A stretch of DNA of 43,399 nucleotides from assembly GCA_030698405.1 (NCBI GenBank), contig JAUYMU010000024.1, forward strand, positions 1 to 43,399. Reading direction: 5' to 3'. Shown here piece by piece: positions 8,178 to 17,098 of the stretch (positions are counted from its first letter, which is position 1; each line of letters opens with the position of its first letter). The notes beneath the pieces were generated by a model, which worked only from the letters and a program-made list of their open reading frames with translations, searched no databases and was not told the DNA's origin. This DNA is from Bacteroidota bacterium (GTDB lineage: Bacteria > Bacteroidota > Bacteroidia > Bacteroidales > Prolixibacteraceae). Both the position numbers and the translations under genes were made by a program.

Positions 8178-9071
8178 ATGGGTAAAAATTCAGAAAAACA
8201 CCACGCGAAACATGAAGGGAAAGATTCTAAACATGTTGAACCTGAAAAGAAAGATCATAAACTGATCAGTGACAAAAGATATGAGAAAGAGCTTGAAATG
8301 CTTGAATATGAGTTAGTCAAACTTCAGGAGTGGGTAAAACTTAAACATATAAAAGTGGCTGTTTTGTTTGAAGGCAGGGATGCAGCGGGCAAAGGTGGAG
8401 TAATCAAACGGATCACCGGACCACTTAATCCGCGAATTTGCCGGATAGCTGCTCTTGGCACTCCAACCGAAAAAGAAAAGTCGGAATGGTATTTTCAGCG
8501 GTATGCAAGGCATCTTCCATCGGCCGGCGAAATTGTTTTGTTCGACCGGAGCTGGTACAACCGCGCCGGAGTTGAACATGTGATGGGATTTTGTACCGAA
8601 GAAGAATACCAGGAATTTTTCAGAAGCTGCCCCGAATTTGAGAAGATGTTAATGCGTTCAGGAATTATCCTGATCAAATACTGGTTTTCGGTATCTGACG
8701 AAGAGCAGGAAATTCGTTTTCAGGAAAGATTAAAAGATCCGATGAAAAGATGGAAGCTAAGCCCAATGGATGTTTCATCGCGTGAAAAGTGGGTTGAATA
8801 CTCCAAAGCGAAGGATGAAATGTTTAAGCAAACGGATCTTGAAGAATCACCCTGGTACGTGGTTCCGTCCGACAACCAAAAGCTGGCACGGTTAAATTGT
8901 ATCAGCCACCTGCTGAGCCTTATTCCATACGAAGAAGTTCCCTATGATCTGATCGTTTTACCGCCGCGAAAAGAACATCCGGCATACGTCAGGCCACCCA
9001 TTTCTGATCAGACTTTTGTACCTGACAGATATAGCCATAAAAATGTGGATCCGGAGGCAGATTCAGAATAA
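8178..9071 (+). CDS. ppk2: PPK2-family polyphosphate kinase
   Basis: A P-loop kinase that moves phosphate between polyphosphate and nucleotides. From the ATG at 8178 (MGKNSEKHHAKHEG) it has 297 residues. An ATG at 8154 would add eight residues. After a Lys/His-rich N-terminus come Walker A FEGRDAAGKGG (64-74), the lid-like GTPTEKEKSEWYFQRYARHLP, Walker B LFDRSWYNRAGVE (121-133) and the PMKRWKLSPMD segment. These are the diagnostic motifs of one-domain PPK2, and the length suits class I. Substrate preference (ADP or GDP versus AMP) cannot be read. corA follows after 49 bp on the same strand and may be co-transcribed. Confidence 0.92.
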   Translation: MGKNSEKHHAKHEGKDSKHVEPEKKDHKLISDKRYEKELEMLEYELVKLQEWVKLKHIKVAVLFEGRDAAGKGGVIKRITGPLNPRICRIAALGTPTEKEKSEWYFQRYARHLPSAGEIVLFDRSWYNRAGVEHVMGFCTEEEYQEFFRSCPEFEKMLMRSGIILIKYWFSVSDEEQEIRFQERLKDPMKRWKLSPMDVSSREKWVEYSKAKDEMFKQTDLEESPWYVVPSDNQKLARLNCISHLLSLIPYEEVPYDLIVLPPRKEHPAYVRPPISDQTFVPDRYSHKNVDPEADSE

Positions 9072-9120
9072 AGAGGATTGTTTAATCACAATAATGAATC
9101 GTCAATAGTAAAAATCTTCA

Positions 9121-10185
9121 ATGGCAAAATTTCTAAACGACCGAAAAAAAGCTTCAGGAGGAATACCTGGTTCACTCATTCATTTGGGAGTAAAAAAAAT
9201 TGACCGCCCCAAGATTCTGCTAATGCATTATACCAATGACGAATTGGTAGAGACAGAACCTGAAAACCTGGAAGATTGCAAATCACTCATTGCTGAAAAC
9301 TCGGTGACCTGGATCAACATCGATGGCTTGCACGACGAGGAAATGATGCGAAAATTGGGCGAACAGTTCAATATTCATGGTCTGTTGCTAGAAGATATGC
9401 TCGACACAGGCCAGCGCCCTAAATTTGCTGAAACAGACGAACTGCTGGTGATCATTTTAAAGGCGCTTGATTACGATGATAAAACCCAGAAGCTCAGTTC
9501 TGAACAAATTTCTATGATTCTGGACGATACCTACCTCATTACGCTTCAGGAGCGAACGGGCGACCAGTTTGACCATATTCGCGAACGAATTAGAAAAGGC
9601 AACGGCAGAGTCAGAAGAAAAAGTACCGATTACCTTACCTATGTTTTGCTTGACACAATTGTTGATAATTACCTGATTACTATAGAAATACTTGGGGATA
9701 TTATTGAAAAAATGGAACCCCGAATTTTTATTCCCAAACAAAAAGGGCTGATGCAGGAAATATACAGGCACAAAACCGAAATTAATTTTCTGCGGAAAAA
9801 CATCCGGCCGGTAAAAGAAATTGTACTCCACCTGATTGAAAATGAATCGGGTTTTATTGCCGAAGATAACCTGAAATACTTTCGCGACCTGAACGATCTG
9901 GTTGTACAGGCTACTGAAACCATCGAAATTTATCAGGTTATGCTAAACGACCAAATGATGATTTATCATGCCACCTTGGACAGCAGAGCCAATGAAATTA
10001 TGAAAGTACTGACTGTTTTCTCCGCTTTCTTTATCCCATTAACTTTTTTAGCAGGCGTCTATGGCATGAATTTCGAACATTTTCCTGAACTGAAATTTAA
10101 ATTCGGATACCTGTATTTCTGGATCATTTCATTCCTGATCACCTTCAGTTTACTTGTTTATTTCAGAAAGAGAAAATGGTTTTAA
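9121..10185 (+). CDS. corA: CorA-type Mg2+/Co2+ transporter
   Basis: A 354-residue inner-membrane divalent-cation channel. The cytoplasmic funnel fills the first 285 residues, including the VTWINIDGLHDEEMM and LEDMLDTGQRPKF segments and a long charged stalk helix. Two C-terminal membrane helices follow, with the selectivity motif YGMNF at 314-318 between them and an FPEL variant of the usual MPEL loop. The Lys/Arg-rich tail FRKRKWF is typical. Length and topology are normal, so the protein should form a pentamer. The gene lies just after ppk2. Confidence 0.95.
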   Translation: MAKFLNDRKKASGGIPGSLIHLGVKKIDRPKILLMHYTNDELVETEPENLEDCKSLIAENSVTWINIDGLHDEEMMRKLGEQFNIHGLLLEDMLDTGQRPKFAETDELLVIILKALDYDDKTQKLSSEQISMILDDTYLITLQERTGDQFDHIRERIRKGNGRVRRKSTDYLTYVLLDTIVDNYLITIEILGDIIEKMEPRIFIPKQKGLMQEIYRHKTEINFLRKNIRPVKEIVLHLIENESGFIAEDNLKYFRDLNDLVVQATETIEIYQVMLNDQMMIYHATLDSRANEIMKVLTVFSAFFIPLTFLAGVYGMNFEHFPELKFKFGYLYFWIISFLITFSLLVYFRKRKWF

Positions 10186-10251
10186 CGATTGAAGGGCTTC
10201 AGAATTTAGTCACCGATTGTTTTTAAACATCCCAAATAAATTTCAGCCAAA

Positions 10252-10282
10252 GTTGCTGTGAATACTGAAATACCTACATTTG
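10252..10282 (+). promoter_or_regulatory. Bacteroidota-type promoter for the nagX-like gene
   Basis: GTTG (10252-10255), a 19-bp spacer and TACATTTG (10275-10282) match the -33/-7 consensus with one change. Predicted transcription start is near 10289, which excludes the TTG at 10280 as start and supports the ATG at 10307. Confidence 0.5.
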
Positions 10283-10306
10283 GTTGCTAACAATAAAACC
10301 AAACCT

Positions 10307-11428
10307 ATGCCAGCAATTTCCCCTGACCAAGCTTCCACACGGTTGCTTTCTCTTGATTTCTTTCGCGGATTAACAATGTTTCTGCTGATTGCAGAAGGAA
10401 CCGGACTTTGGTGGACATTGGTTCAGGATCCAATTCAAGGTACTTTTCTTGAACATTTTTTCATTCAGTTTGAGCACCATCCGTGGCATGGGCTACGATT
10501 CTGGGATCTGATACAGCCATTTTTCATGTTTATTGTTGGGATTGCGATGCCATTTTCCTACAGAAACCGCGTTTCGAAAGGTGAATCCCATGGAACAATT
10601 ACACGTCACATTATACAGCGGTCGTTCATCCTGCTGGCATTTGGCGTTGGGCTGCACTGCGGATACAACAAAAAACTTGTTTGGGAACTTTGGAATGTGC
10701 TGTCACAACTCGCGGTTACCATTCCGATTGCATATTTCCTGATGAAATATCCGGCAAAAGTGCAATTGGCCGTTTCGGTTTTTCTGCTGCTGATAACCGA
10801 TTTATTGTACCGGAATTTCCCGGTAGAAGGGTACAATCAGCTCTGGGTAATCGACAAAAATTTCGGAAGCTGGATGGACATGGTTTTAATGGGCAAAATC
10901 AACAATGGCGGGGGTTGGGTTGCAATTAACTGCCTGCCAACTGCAGCCCATACCATTTGGGGCGTGTTGGCCGGACAACTTTTAATTAAGGATATTAGCC
11001 AAAACATTAAATTTAAAACCCTCCTGATTGCCGGCGCCATTGCCCTCGTAATAGGATTTGGGCTCGATTGGACTGGAATTACACCAATTATAAAACGAAT
11101 TGCAACCGCTTCATTTGTTTTTGCATCCGGAGGTTGGGCGCTCATCGGCCTCGCACTTAGCTACTGGCTGATCGATATCAAAGGATATAAAAACTGGATT
11201 TTCATATTTACAGTAGTTGGCACCAATTCCATTTTTATTTATGTGTTTTCCCAGACGGTTGGAGGTCAGTGGTTGAATAAATTCATAGCCATATTCTCAA
11301 AGGGAATACTTCAGTGGACCGGAGTGTCAGATTTTATATTGAATTTATTTACCTGTCTGGTGATTCTTGCTGCCGAATGGGGTCTCTGTTATTGGCTGTT
11401 CAAAAGGAAAATATTCTTTAAAATTTAA
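10307..11428 (+). CDS. NagX-like membrane acyltransferase (DUF5009/HGSNAT type)
   Basis: A 373-residue polytopic membrane protein related to heparan-alpha-glucosaminide N-acetyltransferase and bacterial NagX. The opening RLLSLDFFRGLTMFLLIAEG is the family's first helix signature. HHPWHGLRFWDLIQPFFMFIVG follows, carrying the conserved His and Asp-Leu-Ile-Gln-Pro motif, then RSFILLAFG and roughly ten hydrophobic helices. NAINCLPT-like WVAINCLPTAAHTIWG is also typical. The start is set by the upstream promoter. The gene sits next to a ROK regulator and a NagB-like fusion, supporting a role in amino-sugar handling at the inner membrane. The true acceptor is not known. Confidence 0.85.
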   Translation: MPAISPDQASTRLLSLDFFRGLTMFLLIAEGTGLWWTLVQDPIQGTFLEHFFIQFEHHPWHGLRFWDLIQPFFMFIVGIAMPFSYRNRVSKGESHGTITRHIIQRSFILLAFGVGLHCGYNKKLVWELWNVLSQLAVTIPIAYFLMKYPAKVQLAVSVFLLLITDLLYRNFPVEGYNQLWVIDKNFGSWMDMVLMGKINNGGGWVAINCLPTAAHTIWGVLAGQLLIKDISQNIKFKTLLIAGAIALVIGFGLDWTGITPIIKRIATASFVFASGGWALIGLALSYWLIDIKGYKNWIFIFTVVGTNSIFIYVFSQTVGGQWLNKFIAIFSKGILQWTGVSDFILNLFTCLVILAAEWGLCYWLFKRKIFFKI

Positions 11429-11443
11429 ACCATTCATTTTCAG

Positions 11444-11459
11444 GCCGAACCGGCTTTTT
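11444..11459 (+). terminator. Weak intrinsic terminator after the nagX-like gene
   Basis: GCCG (11444-11447) pairs with CGGC (11451-11454) and is followed by five T. The stem is short, so this call is tentative. Confidence 0.4.
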
Positions 11460-11634
11460 GAGAATTTATTTCTGCTAATAATTGTTAATTTTTACTGGTA
11501 AATGAAACAATGAAAGTTTGCTTACCGTAATCACAATTGACTTTGCAGATTATTTTCTATTTTTGGACTTATTTGGGTTGATTGGTTTTTGGTACAAAAA
11601 GCAAAGTTCGTAAGGTAATTTTAGTTGTTTGTTT

Positions 11635-11669
11635 AGTGAAAAGCGGTGGCTAAACCACCGCTTTTCACT
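11635..11669. terminator. Strong bidirectional hairpin terminator
   Basis: A perfect 15-bp stem (core GTGAAAAGCGGTGG with its complement) encloses the loop CTAAA. A-rich and T-rich flanks lie on both sides, so it can end transcripts from either strand: the nagX-like gene and the small minus-strand frame on its right. Confidence 0.75.
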
Positions 11670-11671
11670 TT

Positions 11672-11803
11672 TTAAAAATTATAAGCTTCCAATACTATTT
11701 GTAAAGCTTCGCCCGGAGCAACAGTCAGGTTTGTAACTTCATATTCCAGCTTCAATACAGGCTGGTTTTTTATTTCTTCTGAATTTCCTTCAACTTCGAT
11801 CAT
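11672..11803 (-). CDS. 43-codon ORF, likely 3' fragment of a lost gene
   Basis: The frame encodes MIEVEGNSEEIKNQPVLKLE and ends TVAPGEALQIVLEAYNF, just before the strong hairpin. The open frame extends upstream past the ATG (NWYDQLQAM) until a TAA near 11838. It reads like the C-terminal beta strands of a larger protein cut off from its 5' part. No family is assigned. It could also be a real small gene, since the terminator behind it fits. Confidence 0.35.
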   Translation of the reverse strand: MIEVEGNSEEIKNQPVLKLEYEVTNLTVAPGEALQIVLEAYNF

Positions 11804-11883
11804 GGCTTGCAATTGGTCATACCAATTTTATATCTTTTTAATTTTTTAACAAAAGTGTTGCTGCATTTAAAAAATAAATACAA

Positions 11884-11891
11884 TATCTTTG
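11884..11891 (+). promoter_or_regulatory. -7 element upstream of the ROK gene
   Basis: TATCTTTG matches TAnnTTTG. The best upstream partner, GTTG at 11857, is 23 bp away, longer than usual. The box overlaps the TTG at 11889, so translation most likely begins at the ATG at 11925. Confidence 0.35.
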
Positions 11892-11924
11892 TTCCGTTTA
11901 AAAACCGGGATAATCTATAAAACG

Positions 11925-13151
11925 ATGAATTTTCCTCCAGAAAAATATTCTTCTGAAAGCGACATGAATCTCGTGGAGCAAAAAAACAACTCACAAAAAC
12001 GCAAGATTATCAAGCATCTGTTTCTTTATGGAGCGATGACGAACACCGATTTGGGCAGGTATGTAAAACTTAGTACTCCCAAAATTATCAGTCTGCTGAA
12101 TGAATTAAAGAATGAAGGAATGATTGAGGAACTCGGACAGGGAAATTCGAGTGGTGGGAGGCGGCCCAACTTGTATGGCAACAAGGAAGACGCCTTTTAC
12201 ATTGTAGGTATTTCAATCAATATTTACCAAACTTCCGTAGCTATTTTCAACGCGAAAAACCAAAAAATTACCGGCGACCATATTCTTCCACTCACCATTA
12301 CCCACGGAATCTCCATCGTTGATCCGATCGTTCAGTTTACCGAAAATATCATTCAGGAAAAGCAAATTGCAAGGGAAAAAATATTGGGCATCGGCCTCGA
12401 AATGCCCGGTCTGGTTGATTCTGAAACTGGTATCAACAAAACTTATTTGGTATCCAACCGACCAGTTGCTGAAGTTTTCAGGAAAAAATTCGGGATGGAA
12501 GTTCTGATTGAAAATGATGCCAAAACACGCGCTTTTGCTGAGCTTCGCTTTGGAGCCGCCCAATTAAAACGCAATGTGCTCACGGTTCACCTCGATTGGG
12601 GAATTGGGCTGGGCATCATTGTAAACGGCAAACTGTACAAAGGTCGCGACGGATTTGCCGGTGAATTCGGTCATTTGCCGATGGTTGACAATGGAATTTT
12701 ATGCAAATGCGGTAAAACAGGTTGTCTCGAAACAATTGCTTCAGGAACGGCGATTGTCCGCATGGCAAAAGAAGGGTTGAAAGAAAAACGATCGTCGTTG
12801 CTTGGCAAGCTGGTTGACGAAAATCCGGAAAAGATTGATATCATAAATGTTGTTCGGGCAGCCAATATGGGCGATCAGTTTTCGATTTCGATGTTGGCCA
12901 ATGTCGGGCAATGGCTCGGAAAAGGAATGGCCTACCTCATCCAGATTTTTAATCCGGAATCAATCATTCTGGGCGGCCAGATTTCAGAAGCCAGCCAGTT
13001 TATTCTTCCACCCATTCAGCAGGCGATTCATATTTTCTGTAATCCTGAATTGGGCAATGAAATTGAAATCAAAGTATCGGAACTTGGCAGTCAGGCTGGC
13101 ATACAAGGTGTTGCAGCGTTATTGCTCGAACGGGTACTAGATAAAAAATAA
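11925..13151 (+). CDS. ROK-family transcriptional regulator (NagC/XylR type)
   Basis: A 408-residue protein with an N-terminal winged helix (about 20-85: QKRKIIKHLFLYGAMTNTDL, then PKIISLLNELKNEGMI and the SSGGRRP wing) and a ROK sugar-sensing domain. The END segment, the phosphate-loop variant DWGIGLGII, the sugar-binding GEFGHLP and the zinc motif CKCGKTGCLE are visible near residues 195-270. NagC-like members repress amino-sugar genes and are released by a phosphorylated sugar. The next gene starts 27 bp downstream and encodes a NagB-type enzyme, so the effector may be GlcNAc-6-P or a similar ester. The start follows from the -7 box; ATG 11964 is an alternative. Confidence 0.9.
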   Translation: MNFPPEKYSSESDMNLVEQKNNSQKRKIIKHLFLYGAMTNTDLGRYVKLSTPKIISLLNELKNEGMIEELGQGNSSGGRRPNLYGNKEDAFYIVGISINIYQTSVAIFNAKNQKITGDHILPLTITHGISIVDPIVQFTENIIQEKQIAREKILGIGLEMPGLVDSETGINKTYLVSNRPVAEVFRKKFGMEVLIENDAKTRAFAELRFGAAQLKRNVLTVHLDWGIGLGIIVNGKLYKGRDGFAGEFGHLPMVDNGILCKCGKTGCLETIASGTAIVRMAKEGLKEKRSSLLGKLVDENPEKIDIINVVRAANMGDQFSISMLANVGQWLGKGMAYLIQIFNPESIILGGQISEASQFILPPIQQAIHIFCNPELGNEIEIKVSELGSQAGIQGVAALLLERVLDKK

Positions 13152-13178
13152 GACAATAACATCTAAAAATTCATACAA

Positions 13179-15506
13179 ATGATTACAAATCAGTTTAGCC
13201 AGGTTGAAAAAATCTTTCTGAAACAAGCAGGAATTGACCAAATAACCACCAAAATGCCTTACATTACAGTTGAGAACTTTCCGAAATTGGGAATGTTGGC
13301 TTCCCTGCGCTTTCTCGAATGGATCAATGAAAATCCAAATGGGGTAATCAGCCTTCCTACCGGAAAAACCTCGGAATATTTTCTGAAATACACGCATTTT
13401 TTTCTTGAAAACTGGGACAACAAAAAGGGTCAGGAATTGCTGGGTTCTTATGGACTTTCAGGAGTAAAAAAACCCGATCTGCGCGGACTTCAGTTTGTAC
13501 AGACGGATGAATTTTACCCGATTTCGTCGAAACAGCACAACAGTTTCTGTAACTATGTAGAGAATTATTACATCAATGGTTTCGGACTCGACCCGAAAAA
13601 GGCATTGCTGATCAATTCAGATCAAATTATTTTGGCTGAAGGCAAAACATACAACGAAGTATTTCCAAACCTGATTCTTGATTTGTCGCTTCGTTACCGC
13701 GATGCCAAATCACCGGTCGAAAAGCTTCAGCAAAAATCAATTCTTCTGATCGACGATTGGTGCTCGGCTTATGAACAACAAATTCGTGAAAAAGACGGAA
13801 TCGGTTTTTGGCTTGGCAGCATCGGGCCTGATGGACATATCGCATTCAACACCAGAGGTTCCGATCATTTTTCGACCACCCGGTTAACAGCCACCAACTT
13901 CGAAACACAGGCAGTGGCAGCAGGTGATTTGGGCGGCATCGAAGTTTCGCGCAACCGGCTGGTTATTACCATCGGGCTCGAAACCATCACCTACAATCCT
14001 GATGCAGTGGCCATTGTTTTTGCCGCCGGCGAAGCAAAAGCCGATGTGATAAAAGATGCGCTCGAAAATGAACCATCCAATCAATACCCCGGAAGTTGCC
14101 TGCATAAACTGCCCAACAGCCGCTTTTACCTGACCACCGGTGCAGCCGTAAAACTTACCGACAGCGTTGATAAATATTACCAAACCGGCGAATGGACACA
14201 TCAGAAAACGGAACGTGCCATCATCGACCTTTGCCCGAAAATCAACAAGTTCGGACACCGAATTACTGTGGAAGACCTGAAGGCAGACAGATATTGCAGT
14301 CTGATCCCGAACCTGGACGAAAATACAGTTCAATCGGTAATTGATTCCGTAACAGCGAAATTCAACAAAGGAATGGAACGTGAATCAAACCAGGTTTTTT
14401 ATCATACAGGTCCACACCACGACGATATTATGCTTGGAATTATGCCTCACACCAACCGGCAATTGCGCGACGCCAGCAACAAGTTCCATTTTTCGGTACT
14501 GACTTCAGGATTTACTGCTGTAATAAACCAGTATGTAATAGATTTACTGACTGATACGCTCAACCTGATCAGCGATGGTAAAATACAGATGGTAAAATTC
14601 CCTGATTTCTTTGAAGAAGGATATAAATACAAATGGGACAAAGACATTTACCATTACCTCGACAGTGTGGCTGCCAACGATTCTGCAGAGCAACGCCGCG
14701 GGGTTTGTCACCGTCTGGTACGTTCGGTTGTTGAGATTTGGAAGGTAAAAAGCGAGGAACAACTGATAATGACCATCATCAAAATTCTGGATAATTTACG
14801 CAACAGTTACGACGGAGGTAAAAATCCACCTGAAATTCAGAAGTTGAAGGGAATGCTTCGCGAAATGGAAGAAGAGCTGGTCTGGGCACATTTCGGTGTT
14901 CCGGTTGAAAGTGTTCATCATTTGCGCCTGGGATTTTACAAAGGCGATACTTTTACCGAACAGCCCGATGCAAACCGCGATGTGCAGCCTATTCTTGAAG
15001 AATTCAGGAAATACAAACCAACTGTAATCAGTCTGGCAATGGATCCTGAAGGAAGTGGACCGGATACGCATTACAAAGTTCTGAAAGCCATCGCCGCAGC
15101 TGTAAAAGAATGGCGGAAAGAAGAAGATTTATCGAAACTGAGGGTGATAGGTTACCGAAATGTTTGGTTCCGCTACCATCCGGCAGATACTGAGGTGATT
15201 GTTCCGGTTTCGCTCAACGCGCTTGCAATTCTCGACACATCATTCACGCAATGTTATTTGAGCCAGGTAAATGCATCGTTTCCAAGTTATCAGCTCGACG
15301 GAAAATTCAGCCAGCTTACCCAAAGGGTTTGGGTTGAACAACTCAAGCAAATTCAGTTGCTGCTGGGTAAAAACTTCTTTTATCAGCACGAAAAACCGCT
15401 GGTAAGGGCAACCCACGGATTGGTTTATTTCAGGGAACTGAGTGTTGACCAATTCCTGCAACAAGCCGACGAGCTCGAAAAATCGATGGAAGGCGTTGGA
15501 ATTTAG
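13179..15506 (+). CDS. NagB-like deaminase fused to a LmbE-like domain
   Basis: A 775-residue two-domain protein. Residues 1-340 resemble glucosamine-6-phosphate deaminase/isomerase: VISLPTGKTSEYFLKY, QTDEFYPI (about 109) and the family signature GSIGPDGHIAFNTRGS (about 211). Residues 400-750 resemble LmbE/PIG-L zinc-dependent deacetylases, with HTGPHHDDIMLG near 409 replacing the canonical PHPDD. Together they could couple N-deacetylation to deamination/isomerisation of an amino-sugar phosphate, but the substrate is not shown. Related Bacteroidota NagB proteins with this C-terminal domain are known. The gene forms an operon with the ROK regulator and ends at a strong terminator. Confidence 0.85.
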   Translation: MITNQFSQVEKIFLKQAGIDQITTKMPYITVENFPKLGMLASLRFLEWINENPNGVISLPTGKTSEYFLKYTHFFLENWDNKKGQELLGSYGLSGVKKPDLRGLQFVQTDEFYPISSKQHNSFCNYVENYYINGFGLDPKKALLINSDQIILAEGKTYNEVFPNLILDLSLRYRDAKSPVEKLQQKSILLIDDWCSAYEQQIREKDGIGFWLGSIGPDGHIAFNTRGSDHFSTTRLTATNFETQAVAAGDLGGIEVSRNRLVITIGLETITYNPDAVAIVFAAGEAKADVIKDALENEPSNQYPGSCLHKLPNSRFYLTTGAAVKLTDSVDKYYQTGEWTHQKTERAIIDLCPKINKFGHRITVEDLKADRYCSLIPNLDENTVQSVIDSVTAKFNKGMERESNQVFYHTGPHHDDIMLGIMPHTNRQLRDASNKFHFSVLTSGFTAVINQYVIDLLTDTLNLISDGKIQMVKFPDFFEEGYKYKWDKDIYHYLDSVAANDSAEQRRGVCHRLVRSVVEIWKVKSEEQLIMTIIKILDNLRNSYDGGKNPPEIQKLKGMLREMEEELVWAHFGVPVESVHHLRLGFYKGDTFTEQPDANRDVQPILEEFRKYKPTVISLAMDPEGSGPDTHYKVLKAIAAAVKEWRKEEDLSKLRVIGYRNVWFRYHPADTEVIVPVSLNALAILDTSFTQCYLSQVNASFPSYQLDGKFSQLTQRVWVEQLKQIQLLLGKNFFYQHEKPLVRATHGLVYFRELSVDQFLQQADELEKSMEGVGI

Positions 15507-15515
15507 AGAACGTAA

Positions 15516-15544
15516 AAAAGCCTGTCTATTACAGACAGGCTTTT
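15516..15544 (+). terminator. Intrinsic terminator of the amino-sugar operon
   Basis: AAAAGCCTGTCT pairs with AGACAGGCTTTT around ATTAC, a 12-bp stem ending in T. A- and T-runs on both sides allow it to serve the convergent GH13 gene as well. Confidence 0.8.
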
Positions 15545-15580
15545 AACTAACCAAACCATAAACCCCTTAAAACCAAATCT

Positions 15581-16939
15581 TTAATTCCTGACAAATATCT
15601 GGTAGCCCCATTTGTCAAGTTTTACGGTCGTACCTTTTTTTAGGTTTTTCGTTTCTCCTGAAAAATATTCCTGATAATCGCCAGCTTGCGGCAGTTGAAT
15701 TGTTGCCTCAACCGGTTCTGCTGATAAATTGAAGATGGCCAAAACCTGATTGTTGTCTTTTTCGCGGATAAAAGCAAGCACGTTTTGTGGAGCCGAGGTT
15801 TCAACAAATACCTTTGGCGCTCCTGCCGCTCCGTTCCAAAGGGCTGCATTGCTCTTTTTCAGGCTGATAAGCGATTGATAATATTTCTGCATTTCCATAT
15901 TGTTCCAATTGATGGTATCTTTTTCAAAAAACAGTAAACGCTTGCTTAAACCGGCTTCCTGTCCGCTGTAAAGCAACGGAATACCTTCGATGGTAAAAGT
16001 TAGCGCGGCAAAAGTTTTAACAGCCTCGCCCATGCGTTCGTATTCGGTTCCCTGCCAGCTGTTTTCGTCGTGGTTGGTAATAAACTGCATTGGGAATGAA
16101 CCGGGAGCATATCTGCTAACCGAATCCATGTAATATTTCTGAATATCGGCAGCAGTTTTCTTGCCTTGTGCAACCTCATTCAAAATGTGGTGCAATTTCC
16201 AGGCGTAATTCGATTCGAATGCCTTTTCCAGTAATTCCGGATGATCTTCGTCTTCTGCCAGCATGTAAACCGGTTTAATCGAGTCGAGCGAAGCTGTTGC
16301 TGCTTCCCAGAAATCCTGCGGAACGCCCCAGGCCACATCGCAGCGGAATCCGTCGATGTTGGTTTCGCGAACCCAAAAATCCATCGCGTCAATCATGGCG
16401 CGACGCATCGGTTGCGAATCAAAGTTCAGATCGGCAATATCCGACCAATCAGGATTTGGCGGAATGATATTGCCCAGCGAATCCATTGTGTACCATTCCG
16501 GATGATCGGTAATCCACTGATTATCCCATCCGGTGTGGTTGGCAACCCAGTCGATAATCACTTTGAAACCCATTTCGTGTGCTTTGTTTACCAAAGCTTT
16601 AAAATCGTCTATCGTTCCAAATTCAGGATTGATTCCCTTGTAATCTTTCACGGCGTAATACGAACCCAAACTCCCTTTGCGGTTTTTCTCCGAAATCGGA
16701 TGAATCGGCATGATCCACAGAATATCAACTCCAAGTTCTTTCAGGCGTGGAAGGTGAGTTTCGAAAGCCTTGAAAGTTCCTTCGGGCGTATATTGGCGAA
16801 TATTCACTTCGTAAAGCACCGAATTTTTCGTCCACTCCGGAATGCCGGTGGTTACTGTAGCGGTTTTTACTGCAGGCTGGCACGCGAAAATCGCCAAAGC
16901 CAGCAAAGGCAGGATAAGCAATTGTGTTAATTTTCTCAT
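15581..16939 (-). CDS. GH13 alpha-amylase-family lipoprotein
   Basis: A 452-residue glycoside hydrolase. The N-terminus MRKLTQLLILPLLALAIFAC ends in a lipobox Cys (residue 20), so it should be lipid-anchored in the periplasm or at the outer membrane. The (beta/alpha)8 barrel shows VIIDWVANHTG (region I), GFRCDVAW with the nucleophile Asp (about 200), LAEDE with the acid/base Glu (about 229) and FITNHDEN (about 291). A short C-terminal beta domain ends WGYQIFVRN. All three catalytic carboxylates are present. It is the last gene of the minus-strand maltodextrin operon. Exact bond specificity is unknown. Confidence 0.9.
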   Translation of the reverse strand: MRKLTQLLILPLLALAIFACQPAVKTATVTTGIPEWTKNSVLYEVNIRQYTPEGTFKAFETHLPRLKELGVDILWIMPIHPISEKNRKGSLGSYYAVKDYKGINPEFGTIDDFKALVNKAHEMGFKVIIDWVANHTGWDNQWITDHPEWYTMDSLGNIIPPNPDWSDIADLNFDSQPMRRAMIDAMDFWVRETNIDGFRCDVAWGVPQDFWEAATASLDSIKPVYMLAEDEDHPELLEKAFESNYAWKLHHILNEVAQGKKTAADIQKYYMDSVSRYAPGSFPMQFITNHDENSWQGTEYERMGEAVKTFAALTFTIEGIPLLYSGQEAGLSKRLLFFEKDTINWNNMEMQKYYQSLISLKKSNAALWNGAAGAPKVFVETSAPQNVLAFIREKDNNQVLAIFNLSAEPVEATIQLPQAGDYQEYFSGETKNLKKGTTVKLDKWGYQIFVRN

Positions 16940-16993
16940 TTTTATGGTTTTAAATATTTTCGGAACTGTATCCTAATTTTCTATTGTAAAAAT

Positions 16994-17089
16994 AGTCGCG
17001 ATGAATCGCGCCTGTTAAATCCAAACTCCAGAGTCGCGATGAATCGCGCCTGTTAAATCCAAACTCAAAAGTCCCGATGAATCGCGCCT
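16994..17089. repeat. Tandem 38-bp repeat with a REP-like core
   Basis: Copies begin at 16994, 17032 and 17070 (the third is partial and has one change). Each starts AGTCGCGATGAATCGCGCC, containing the mini-palindrome GCGAT-GA-ATCGC, followed by TGTTAAATCCAAACTC. The array fills the gap between the two GH13 genes. Confidence 0.85.
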
Positions 17090-17098
17090 CTACTTTCC

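Noticed and set aside
16994-17089. CRISPR-like regular spacing
   Set aside because: The whole 38-bp unit repeats, so there are no unique spacers, and no cas genes are nearby.
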